Part shown: piece by piece, positions 8,107 to 16,400 of the stretch
How the letters are laid out: every line of letters begins with the position of its first letter
Position numbering within the stretch: the first letter of the stretch is position 1
Source: Phytoactinopolyspora alkaliphila
Lineage (GTDB): Bacteria > Actinomycetota > Actinomycetes > Jiangellales > Jiangellaceae
Assembly (NCBI RefSeq): GCF_010550695.1
Contig: NZ_JAAGOB010000005.1
Coordinates: 59,547 to 123,546 of the forward strand
Direction of reading: 5' to 3'
DNA length: 64,000 nucleotides
Made by a program: the position numbers and the translations under genes
Notes under the pieces: model-generated
Told to the model about the DNA's origin: nothing
Database searches by the model: none
What the model saw: the letters and a program-made list of their open reading frames with translations, nothing else

Positions 8107-8496
8107 ATGCTGCCCTCGCGCCTTCACGATTGGGTCGAACGCATGCTCGGTGCGCCTGTGGCGTCGGCGAGGTCGCAAGCCGGCGGGATGTCCCCGGGCT
8201 GTGGTGCGGTGTCAAGCCCGCGAATTGACGCCGGCACCCAGCGGTGTGAATCTGGCCACGCTCGCCGAGACCACCGACCGCTGGCTGCTCCGCTGGGAGA
8301 ACATCCTCGACCGGCCGGATCGATACCTGCCTCCGTGGGCCGTGGCGCATGCGAACTACCTGCATGATCGAGTGGTTTCGCTGACCGCCCGGTTGTCTGC
8401 CGAATCCCCTTGCCATTCGACCTGCAAGACGACAATCTCCTGGTCCGCACAGACGGGACCGCCGGCGTGCGCCGGCGGCTGCCGCTCGCCAGGTGA
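8107..8496 (+). pseudogene. Decayed aminoglycoside-phosphotransferase-like gene
   Basis: Three pieces of one kinase-like protein lie in order but in different frames. The first is MLPSRLHDWVERMLGAPV then ASARSQAGGMSPGCGAV (from 8107), the typical APH N-terminus and G-loop region. The second is ATLAETTDRWLLRWENIL and PWAVAHANYLHDRVVSLTA (about 8250-8400). The third is LPFDLQDDNLLVRTDG (from about 8411), the APH catalytic-loop motif (HxDLRxDNLL) with His replaced by Phe. An internal deletion has removed most of the N-lobe, and frameshifts separate the parts. The last fragment ends at TGA 8494-8496, without the usual VDW magnesium motif. No function is expected. Confidence 0.72.
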
Positions 8497-8531
8497 GCCG
8501 GTGCGTGATCCTCGCTGGCATACTTCGCCGC

Positions 8532-9374
8532 GTGGAGCTAACCGAAGAATTCGCCTGGAATGGACGTACCGTACGCTGGGGCCGGCGTGGCACAGGCCCG
8601 TCCGTGGTTTTTTGTCACGGCACCCCATGGTCGTCTGGGCTGTGGGAACCATACGCGGAGGCCTTGGCGGCCGAGTTCACCGTGTACCTGTGGGACATGC
8701 CCGGCTACGGAGTGTCCTCGAAGGTGGCCGATCATTCCGTGGCCCTCGATGTGCAGGGCCGTCTGTTCGCCGATCTGCTGGGACACTGGGAGCTGGATCG
8801 GCCGCACGTAGTAGCTCACGATTACGGGGGTGCGGTGGCCCTGCGTGCCCATCTGCTGCACGGCGCGTCGTACCGCTCACTGGCCCTGGTGGACGTCGTC
8901 GCCCTGGCGCCGTGGGGATCGGACTACTTCCGGTTGGTCCGAGAGCACGCGGATGCCTTTGCGGCAGTGCCTCCCGCGGTACACGACGGAGCGCTGCGCG
9001 CCTACATAGAGGGCGCCAGCCACGTGGGCCTGGCCGGCTCGGACATGGAGAAGCTCGTCGCTCCCTGGCGCGGGGCGGAAGGGCAGCCTGCCTTCTACCG
9101 CCAGATCGCCCAAGCCGACCAGGCGTACACCGACGAAATCGAGCCGCTGTACCCGTCGATCGACCTGCCCGTCCTTGTGGCTTGGGGAACCGAAGACACC
9201 TGGATCCCCGTGGACCGCGCGCACCGGCTAGCTGGGCTCATTCCCGGGGCCCGGCTTGAGCTGATCGACGGCGCCGGTCACCTCATCCAACTCGATGCGC
9301 CGGTGGCTCTGGCCGCCACGTTGCACCGCTGGCTGTCCGAAGGCGGTGTTGGCGTGCCTCCTGGCCTCGAGTAG
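8532..9374 (+). CDS. Alpha/beta hydrolase, epoxide hydrolase/haloalkane dehalogenase-like
   Basis: 280 residues, complete alpha/beta hydrolase fold. The oxyanion-hole motif is HGTPW (29-33). The nucleophile elbow is VAHDYGG, so the nucleophile is Asp97, as in epoxide hydrolases and haloalkane dehalogenases, not Ser. The acid is probably Asp222 in GTEDTW and the base His250 in GAGHLIQ. A cap domain lies between about 125 and 210. The substrate is unknown. Start: GTG at 8532 is preferred; the in-frame GTG at 8493 would overlap the pseudogene tail. There is no clear Shine-Dalgarno, and a CATACT element eight bases upstream allows a leaderless transcript. Confidence 0.87.
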   Translation: MELTEEFAWNGRTVRWGRRGTGPSVVFCHGTPWSSGLWEPYAEALAAEFTVYLWDMPGYGVSSKVADHSVALDVQGRLFADLLGHWELDRPHVVAHDYGGAVALRAHLLHGASYRSLALVDVVALAPWGSDYFRLVREHADAFAAVPPAVHDGALRAYIEGASHVGLAGSDMEKLVAPWRGAEGQPAFYRQIAQADQAYTDEIEPLYPSIDLPVLVAWGTEDTWIPVDRAHRLAGLIPGARLELIDGAGHLIQLDAPVALAATLHRWLSEGGVGVPPGLE

Positions 9375-9440
9375 TGCGTCTGAGGTGCCTAGGGGAGCGA
9401 AGCGCTACCTGAGACCAGGAGGAGGCTGGTTACGTCCGTG

Positions 9441-9893
9441 CTAGAGCAGCCCGAGGGCGGTGAACGAGCTTCGTGCGAAGTCCCCGAGCTCGATATCGGC
9501 GAACTCGTCCGGATGGAACCACCCCACCTCGACGGTTTCGTCGTGGTCCGGTCTCGGTGAGCCACCGATGACGCGGGCCTCGTACACAAGGCTCACGTAC
9601 GAGGTCTGGTCACCGTTCGGGTAGGTGAGGCGGAACTGCGGTCCACCGAGCGCGGTGATGAGGCGGACGAGCTCGACGCGGACGCCGGCTTCTTCCTCTG
9701 CCTCGCGTACCGCGCTTTCGGCCGGATGCTCGTCCACCTCGACGGAGCCGCCGATGGTTCCCCATCGCCCGGTGTCGGCTTGCCGGACAAGCAGGATACG
9801 GCCGGACTCGTCGTACGGCAGAACGGCCACCGAGGGCAACAGGATCAGGTCCTGCCCGATGGATTCGCGTAGCCGGCGGATATATGACGACAT
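9441..9893 (-). CDS. NUDIX hydrolase
   Basis: 150 residues. The Nudix box is complete at 49-71 (GSVEVDEHPAES followed by AVREAEEEAGV), giving the GX5EX7REUXEEXGU magnesium-binding pattern that hydrolyses nucleoside diphosphates linked to another moiety. The N-terminal segment MSSYIRRLRESIGQDLILLP is typical of a cytosolic actinobacterial NUDIX group with unassigned substrates. ATG at 9893 is chosen; an in-frame GTG lies four codons upstream. It is convergent with the alpha/beta hydrolase (67 bp between stops). Confidence 0.9.
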   Translation of the reverse strand: MSSYIRRLRESIGQDLILLPSVAVLPYDESGRILLVRQADTGRWGTIGGSVEVDEHPAESAVREAEEEAGVRVELVRLITALGGPQFRLTYPNGDQTSYVSLVYEARVIGGSPRPDHDETVEVGWFHPDEFADIELGDFARSSFTALGLL

Positions 9894-9925
9894 CGGCACG
9901 TGCACGATTGTCGCAGTTCCGGTCC

Positions 9926-9958
9926 CAGCCGCAGCTCCGGTCCAGCCGCAGCTCCGGC
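9926..9958. repeat. 17-bp direct repeat, two copies
   Basis: CAGCCGCAGCTCCGGTC at 9926-9942 is repeated at 9943-9958 with a single terminal difference; a degenerate third piece (GCAGTTCCGGTCC) precedes it. It lies within the 565-bp gene-free stretch 9894-10458, upstream of the NUDIX start. Confidence 0.7.
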
Positions 9959-10244
9959 GTAGGTCGGCTTCGTTCGCGGCCGCAGTAATCGTGGAGGCGT
10001 GTCACCTGGTGCGTCGGTGGGCATCCGCGGGGGATGAGGGTGCAGGCTGCGCTGCATCAGTTACCTCGGGGGCGGACCGTGTGGTGTGTCGTGTGGGTTT
10101 TGGCGGGTCGCGCCGTCTGGTGACCGTCTCGTGTGCAGCGTCGTGTGAACCGCACCCGATATTGCCGCGCCCGTGAGGATCGTGTTCCGAGTCGTGCAAG
10201 AAAACGACGTCTCTTTCGGGCGATTTCAAACACGGCTCATCCCA

Positions 10245-10402
10245 CACCCACCGTGAAGATCATCGTGGGACTTCTGGCCGATACAAAACCCCCGGTGGGC
10301 CGGCCGTGGCGATCGCCGTGCGACTTCCGGCCGGTGAAGGGGCGCGTCGTGAAGATCGTCGTGGCGATTCCAGCCGGTCAGAGGCAGGTCGTGAAGATGG
10401 AT
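10245..10402. repeat. Degenerate GTGAAGATC repeat block in a gene-free stretch
   Basis: The core GTGAAGATC occurs at 10253-10261 and 10349-10357, with GTGAAGATG at 10391-10399. Each is followed by a CGTGG or equivalent and a block of the type (A/G)(C/T)TTC(C/T)GGCCG. The best pair is GTGAAGATCATCGTGGGACT and GTGAAGATCGTCGTGGCGAT. The rest of 9894-10458 shows no credible gene. The core reappears inverted in the repeats at 46.9-47.1 kb. Confidence 0.65.
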
Positions 10403-10458
10403 TGATGCTCCTATTGATGTCAAGTGGGTGTGGTGGGGGTTGTGCAAAGAATGGCGGG

Positions 10459-10971
10459 TTAGCTTTGGGGCGTGCGGGCGTTGAGATCGGCGAGGAGGAC
10501 GCGCAGCAGGTCGCTTAGCTGTGTGCGTTGATTTGGGGTCAAGCTGGACAGCAGTGTCTCCTCGTGGCTCAGCAGCTCGTCGACGGTGTGCTCGATCAGG
10601 TCGTGACCGGACGGCGTGAGCTCGACAACCACGGACCGGCCGTCGCCCTCCGCCTTGTGGCGTCGGACCAGGCCCTGTTCCTCGGCTCGCGAGAGCTGCT
10701 GCGAGATGGCGCCGGGGCTCACGGCGCATCGGCGAGCGATCTCGCCCGGAGGCAGCGCGTAGGGCGGGCCGGCGCGTCGGAGCGTTGCGAGCAGATGGCG
10801 TGCGGCGGCGTCCACGCCGAGGCGCGTCATGGTCCTTCTGCGATCGTCCTCAAGCAGCTTGCTGATCCGCCAGATTCGGGTGATGACCCCGATGGAGTCG
10901 ACCGGAGTCCCGGGCCGTTCGCGGATCCATGCCTTCTGGATGTCGTCGACGTCGTCCTGCGGAGCGGCCAT
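10459..10971 (-). CDS. MarR-family transcriptional regulator
   Basis: 170 residues, winged helix of the MarR type. The helix-turn-helix is around residues 75-105 (PPGEIARRCAVSPGAISQQ), followed by the wing HKAEGDGRSVVVELTPSG. Flanking helices form the dimer interface. It is divergent from the SDR gene, with 49 bp between start codons that contain two near-identical operators, so it should repress both genes and be released by a small ligand. The ATG at 10971 is the only sensible start. Confidence 0.92.
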   Translation of the reverse strand: MAAPQDDVDDIQKAWIRERPGTPVDSIGVITRIWRISKLLEDDRRRTMTRLGVDAAARHLLATLRRAGPPYALPPGEIARRCAVSPGAISQQLSRAEEQGLVRRHKAEGDGRSVVVELTPSGHDLIEHTVDELLSHEETLLSSLTPNQRTQLSDLLRVLLADLNARTPQS

Positions 10972-10979
10972 GGTGATAG

Positions 10980-11011
10980 TTTAGCTCTAAAGTAGAAAGT
11001 TAAGCACTAAA
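10980..11011. promoter_or_regulatory. Doubled MarR-type operator between the MarR and SDR genes
   Basis: Two 12-mers, TTTAGCTCTAAA (10980-10991) and TTAAGCACTAAA (11000-11011), start exactly 20 bp apart and fit TTWAGCWCTAAA. Each is an imperfect palindrome. The second runs into the SDR Shine-Dalgarno AAAGGAG (11009-11015), so a bound repressor would block both promoter and ribosome site. The A/T-rich patch stands out in this GC-rich DNA. Confidence 0.7.
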
Positions 11012-11020
11012 GGAGTTTTT

Positions 11021-11755
11021 ATGGGCAACGTTGTCGTGACCGGGGGCGGCACCGGCATCGGGCGTGCGGTAGCTGAGCGGTTCGCTCAAGAGGGGGACGC
11101 CGTCACCGTGGTCGGCCGGAGGGCAGAGGTGCTGGAACGCAGCGCAAGCGAGATCGGCGCGAGCGCGGTGGTCTGTGACGTCTCGTCGCCTGACTCGATC
11201 GAGGCTGCTCTGCCCGCCTTGCCGGATCAAGTCGACGTGCTGGTCAACAATGCCGGCGGCGTGGCCCAGGTTGAGGGCGCCAACGGCGACCGCGACGAGG
11301 AGGTGTCGTTCCTGGACCGCACCGCCCGGACGTGGGCGGCGGATTTCAAGGCGAATGTGCTCACCGCCGTGCTCACGACCACCGCGTTGACGGACCGGCT
11401 CGCAGATGGTGCCCGGGTGATCACCATCGGCTCGATCGCGGCCCGCACCGGCGGCGGATCCTACGGGGCGGCGAAGGCGGCGCTGGAGACGTGGAACGTC
11501 GGTCTCGCGGCCCGCCTGGGCGCGCGAGCAATCACCGCCAACGTCGTGGCGCCGGGGCTCGTCCTGGAGACGGAGTTCTTCGGAGAAGGGCTGTCACAGG
11601 AGCGCCACGACCGGCTCGTCGCCGCTACCAAGACCGGCCGTGCGGGAACTCCACGAGACGTCGCCGCCGTCGTCGCGTTCCTCGCATCGGCCGAAGCCCG
11701 GCACGTGACCTCGCAAGTGGTCCACGTCGACGGCGGTGCGTACTCCGGCCTGTGA
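11021..11755 (+). CDS. Short-chain dehydrogenase/reductase
   Basis: 244 residues, classical SDR. The NAD(P) binding motif TGGGTGIG is at 7-14, the NNAGG motif at 76-80, and the catalytic residues are Ser138 (IGSIA), Tyr148 and Lys152 (SYGAAKAAL). Residues VGRR after beta-2 suggest NADP(H) preference. The C-terminus GGAYSGL is typical. Shine-Dalgarno AAAGGAG lies five bases before the ATG. Regulated by the divergent MarR gene, it is probably an inducible carbonyl reductase acting on the MarR ligand or a relative; the substrate is unknown. Confidence 0.93.
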   Translation: MGNVVVTGGGTGIGRAVAERFAQEGDAVTVVGRRAEVLERSASEIGASAVVCDVSSPDSIEAALPALPDQVDVLVNNAGGVAQVEGANGDRDEEVSFLDRTARTWAADFKANVLTAVLTTTALTDRLADGARVITIGSIAARTGGGSYGAAKAALETWNVGLAARLGARAITANVVAPGLVLETEFFGEGLSQERHDRLVAATKTGRAGTPRDVAAVVAFLASAEARHVTSQVVHVDGGAYSGL

Positions 11756-11793
11756 CTCGCGCCGGAGGCGCACCATCCGGTGTCGTCGAGCCA

Positions 11794-12252
11794 TCAGCTT
11801 TCATAGACGCCGACGACGCGGTTCTGCTCGATGACGGCATCCCCGTACCGATCCAAGAAGTCCTCGCGCGTCGGCGTACCCTCGACTTCCCGGTCGAGTG
11901 CGTAGACCCAGAAGTAGTACCGGTGGGGACCATGCCCGGCCGGTGGCTGCGGTCCGCCGTAGCCAGGCTCCCCGAAACCGTTGCGCCCTGTGCGGTAGAG
12001 GCTGTCCGCATCGGGTCCGATCTCGGTGACGTCTGCCGGGATCCCGAACAACGCCCAGTGGGTGAAGCCGTGCGGCAGTGGGGCGTCCGGGTCATGGCAG
12101 ATGATCGCGAGCTCTATGGTGCCCTCTGGCACGCCGCTGATCCTCAGCCGAGGCGGGGAGTTGTCGTGCTTCTTGGCGTGCCGGTCGTTCAACCCCTCGT
12201 CAGGCCCGATGTCGGGGCTGCTGATGGTCAGGTCCTTGATGTTCAGCGGCAC
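11794..12252 (-). CDS. PEBP-family protein (YbhB/YbcL type)
   Basis: 152 residues, phosphatidylethanolamine-binding-protein fold. Signature segments are DPDAPLPHGFTHW near residue 54, forming the anion-binding pocket, and GHGPHRYYFWVYALD near 106. There is no signal peptide, so it is cytosolic like YbhB. Bacterial members have no firmly established role; kinase regulation is known only for eukaryotic relatives. The start is GTG with GGAG about ten bases upstream. It is convergent with the SDR gene. Confidence 0.9.
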   Translation of the reverse strand: MPLNIKDLTISSPDIGPDEGLNDRHAKKHDNSPPRLRISGVPEGTIELAIICHDPDAPLPHGFTHWALFGIPADVTEIGPDADSLYRTGRNGFGEPGYGGPQPPAGHGPHRYYFWVYALDREVEGTPTREDFLDRYGDAVIEQNRVVGVYES

Positions 12253-12348
12253 TGCGTCATCACTCCATTCGAAGGTCCTCGTACCCGAGGGTTACCCACA
12301 CGAGCGGCCATCCACGATTCATGGCGAGTTCTTGACAGACTGAGACCC

Positions 12349-13344
12349 ATGGCGAATTCAGCATCGGGAAACGCCGCCGCCGGGCGGATGTCCGCGGCGG
12401 CTCGGTCCCTTCTCGACTCCCTCAGTCCCGCCCAGAGGGCCCAGGCGTGGGCGCCGTTCGACGTGGAGGACCGCCGTGAGTTCATGTACGTGCCTGGTCC
12501 CCGGCCGGGACTCGGGCTCTGGGAGATGAACGCTGACCAGCAGGGTCACGCGATGCGGCTGCTTGCCACCGGCCTGTCCGAGCGAGGGCTGGCCACGGCA
12601 CAGGCCATCATGGGCTTGGAGGAGATCCTGGCCGGCATCGAGCGGGCCGCGGGCAAGGGGGCATGGCAGCGGCGCGACCCTGGGTATTACTGGTTCCGCG
12701 TGCTGGGCGAACCCGGCGGCATGGACCCGTGGACGTGGAAGGTCGGCGGACACCACCTGGCGGTGCACATGACGGTGGTCGGTGACCGGATCGCCGGTGC
12801 GCCGCAGTTCTTCGGAGCGAATCCGGCGCGGGTCCCGGATGGGCATCCCAAGGCCGGCACGCGGACGCTGCCTGAGGAGGAAGACCTGGCCCGGGCGTTG
12901 GTCGCCGATCTCACGCCGGGGCAGTGGGAGGTGGCCGTCCGGCCCGCACCGGTGCCGCAAGACATCATCACGCGTGACGACCCGGTGGCCGACGTGGGTG
13001 GGATTCCGTCCGGTCTGATGTACAACGACATGGGTGCGGGACCGAGGGACACGCTCGCCCGCCTGATCCGGTGCTATCTCGGCCGGGTGGTGCCCGACGC
13101 TGCCGACGCAGCGTGGGCTGAGATCGAGGCAGCAGGACTCGACCGGGTGGCCTTCACCTGGGCCGGGCACACCGATCCGGGGAACGGACACTACTACGCC
13201 GTACTGGGCCCAACGTTCCTGCTCGAGTACGACAACACCCAGAACGACGCCAACCACGTCCACACGGTCTGGCGTGATCTGCGCAACGACTGGGGAGAGG
13301 ATCTCCTTGCCATGCACTACGCCGCGCACCGGCATCGGGAATGA
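12349..13344 (+). CDS. DUF3500 domain protein
   Basis: 331 residues covering a full DUF3500 domain. The family-typical stretches MYVPGPRPGLGLWEMN (about 45-60), YYWFRVLGEPGG, WTWKVGGHHLAVHMT, FFGANPARVPDGHP and, near the end, HYYAVLGPTFLLEYDNTQND and HVHTVWRDLRNDWGEDLL are all present. Conserved His, Trp and Asp residues hint at a metal or small-molecule site, but no activity is established for the family. There is no signal peptide. The ATG at 12349 is chosen; the frame is open far upstream through the antisense of other genes. A strong bidirectional terminator follows immediately. Confidence 0.85.
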   Translation: MANSASGNAAAGRMSAAARSLLDSLSPAQRAQAWAPFDVEDRREFMYVPGPRPGLGLWEMNADQQGHAMRLLATGLSERGLATAQAIMGLEEILAGIERAAGKGAWQRRDPGYYWFRVLGEPGGMDPWTWKVGGHHLAVHMTVVGDRIAGAPQFFGANPARVPDGHPKAGTRTLPEEEDLARALVADLTPGQWEVAVRPAPVPQDIITRDDPVADVGGIPSGLMYNDMGAGPRDTLARLIRCYLGRVVPDAADAAWAEIEAAGLDRVAFTWAGHTDPGNGHYYAVLGPTFLLEYDNTQNDANHVHTVWRDLRNDWGEDLLAMHYAAHRHRE

Positions 13345-13388
13345 TCATGGGCGTCCTCCACGCGGACCGGGAGGACGCCCATGATCAT
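13341..13388. terminator. Bidirectional terminator with a 19-bp perfect stem
   Basis: ATGATCATGGGCGTCCTCC (13341-13359) pairs perfectly with 13370-13388 across a 10-base loop. It overlaps the DUF3500 stop codon and lies before the end of the leftward HtaA gene, so it can serve both convergent transcripts. There is no clear U-tract, as usual in actinobacteria. Confidence 0.88.
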
Positions 13389-13432
13389 CTGTACGCAGTC
13401 AGCGGCGACGAACCGCCGCTGACGCTCGACGC

Positions 13433-16400
13433 TCAGGCCGTCATCCTCCGCCTGGCAAGCAGGGTGACGCCCGCTCCACCGGCGGCGAGCGCCAGAACCA
13501 CCGCAAGGAGGAGGCCAGACCCGGCGCCGGTGTCGGGCAGGGCGCCGTCCTTGCCATCGTCGGCAGCGCTGTCGTCACTGGAGCCGTCGGCTCCCGAATC
13601 CGAACCGTCGTCGCCCCCGAGGTCGGCACCACTGTCAGCGCCGCCGTCAGCACCGGCATCGGTGCCGTCGTCGCCGGAATCCGTACCCTCGTCGGTCCCG
13701 TTCTCGTCCGAGCCGGTGTCGTCGCCGCCGTTGCCCGGATCGTCTGCCAGCTCGACGGTGAATTCACCGGTCAGTTCGACGTCGCCAGCCGTGAGCACGG
13801 CCGTGGCGGCGCCGAGGGGAAAGTCCCCCGGAACGGTCCAGGTCAGCTCTACGCCGCCGTCCTCACCGACGGTCTCCGGGCCCAGCTCCACCCTGACGTC
13901 TCCGCCGAGGGCGGCTTCGAAGCTCACCGGATCCAGTGCTTGACCGGCGTCATAGAAGTCGGCGAACGCCGGGACGCCGTCCTCGGTCAGCGTGGCGGGC
14001 ACGGCGGTGGCGGACACGACGCCGTCCTCCACCGTGAGCGGCGCCGCGCTGAAGTCGAGCTCGGCGAACTCCACGTCCGGGTATTCGACGACGTCCCCGC
14101 CGTCCAGACTCTTGCTCGTGACGTCGGCGACCAGGACTCCGGTGTCTCCGTCGACGATGACGGCCGGAGCGGAGAGGGTCATCTGCAACAGTGCCCCGTC
14201 CCCGTAGTCATGGCCTTCGAAGTGGACCTCGCCCGCGAAGCTGAGCCTGGCCTCGGCCCTGGTCACCGTGCCGTGACCATCGGCGAACCGGAAGGTGCCG
14301 TCGTCGTTCCTGCTGGCTGGAGGTGAAACGTCGATCGAGCCGTGCGCGATGTTTCCTTCGATGTAGGTCCGGAACGACTCGCGCACGCCCCAGTTGAGGC
14401 TGCCGTCCGACGCTGAGTCCGGATCGGCAGTCACGACGACGCTTGCCTCCTCGCCCGGGACGAGACCCGTGCCGACGAAGTCCACGTGTTCGCCCCGCTT
14501 GACCGATTCTGGCGTGATCGCCAGCCCCGGGTTCCCGGGCTGCGGATCGGGGTCCGGGTCGTCGCCGTCCGTGGCGAAGCCGACCTCGACGAAGGCGTCC
14601 TGACTGCGGTCGGCCCGATAGTCCACCGGTGAGGCATCCGACGCCTGGGCCGAACTGAAACTCGCCACGTAGCACTGCACCTCGGTACAGTCCTCGCCCG
14701 AACCGGTCGTGGTGCCCGAGACCGTCAGCGTCCGGTTCAGGTTGCCGTCGCCATCAGCCTGGACGACCGCGTGCGCCAGCCAGCCCGTGGGCCAGCCGTA
14801 GGTCTCGTGGGTCGCCGTGTTCGCGGTGATCGCGATGGAGATCCGCCGGTTCGGCGCGAATCCGGTGCCGGTGATCTCCACCTCCTGGCCGGGCTCGAGA
14901 TCCCCGGACGGGCTGACGTCCAGATGCGGTGTGCGGGCCTCCGCGTAGGAGATCTCCGTGTGCGTCACGTAGATCTCACCTGCCGACGCGTCGACGGGAG
15001 CCGTGTAGACGGCCAGCACGGCGCCGGGCTCGACGCCCTCGGTGAGCAGGTTCACCTCGAACGACCCGTCGTCCGGCGTGATCGTCTCCACCGGGTCCAG
15101 GTCCGGCACGGAACCGTTGTCGGTCAGCGGACCGATCCCGACGAGCAGTCCATCGCTCAGCGCCGAGGAATCGAAGTCCTCCCCGCGGACGGCGACGACG
15201 TCGGCGTAAGGGTCGAGGTCTGTGGTCTTGGAGAGTGTGACAGCGGGCTCAGCGGGCGCAGCCTCGTCGACGGCGACGCTGAACGTCACCGGATCGAGCA
15301 CCGCGCCGGCCTCGTAGAAGTCGGCGAAGGCCGGAACGCCGTCCTCGGTGAGTGTCGCGGGAACATCCTGCGCCGCCGCGATCCCGTCCGTGATGGTCAC
15401 GGGCGCGTCGCGGAAGTCCAGCTCGGCGAACTCCACGCCGGGGTACTCGGCTACCTCGCCGCTGGCGAGGCTCTTGCTGGCCACGTCGGCGACGAGGCGG
15501 CCGGCCGCACCGTCCACGGTGATCCGTGGATTGGCCAGACTCATCTGCAGCAGCGGCCCGGCGCCCATGTCGTGGCCCTCGAACAGCACCTCGCCGGAGA
15601 ACGCGAGTTCGGCTGTGGCGTCCGAGAACGTGCCGGAACCGTCGGCGAAGCGGAACGTGCCATCCTCGTTGCGGGTGGCCGGCTCGGTCACCGTGATGCT
15701 GCCGTGTGCGATGCTGCCTTCGATGTAGGTCCGGAAGGACTGGCGTACCCCCCAGTCGAGGTAGTTCTCGTCCGGACCCGGCTCCTCCTCGCCGGCCGCG
15801 ACAGTGACCGGCACGGCGAACTCGTGCGCGGCGTTGGGCGCGGACCCGCCGGCGGCATAGGTGTAGACGCCGTAGCTGCCGTCCGTGTCTTCGTCGGTGC
15901 CGATGGTCAGGGCGGCTTCGAAGTCGCCTTCCGGCGTGAGCTCCACCCACTGGCCGCGAATCGAGCCCTGGAAGTTCCCAGGTACTTGATCGAGTGTCGC
16001 CTCGGTCATGGCCCAGCGCTGGTCGATGACCGTACGCGCGCTCGAGCCCGCGCCCTCGGATGGGCGCCATGTGTCGGCGAACCTGCCGAAGACGACGTAG
16101 ACGCCTGCGGGAAGGCCGGCCGGGACAGGCGGGCGGGTGGACACGTTGGCTTCCGGATCGAAACCGGAACCACGGACGACGATCTCGGTGCCGTCGGTCA
16201 CCTCGGCGTCACCGAGGGGAGTCACGCCGTCGTCGGCGAAGACCTCGACGGCAGGTTCCCGGACGGGCTCGGGCTCTTCCGGTTCTTGCGGTTCCTCGGG
16301 CTCTGGGTCCGGTTCCACCGTGGCGGTGAAGCTCAGCGGGTCGAGTTGAATGGCGGGCATCTCGGAGCTGTAGAACTGGTCCCAGCCGATCGCCTCCATC

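Noticed and set aside
12349-13344. DUF3500 frame extended upstream to 11332
   Set aside because: The upstream part is the shadow of the SDR and PEBP genes; family similarity begins after 12349.
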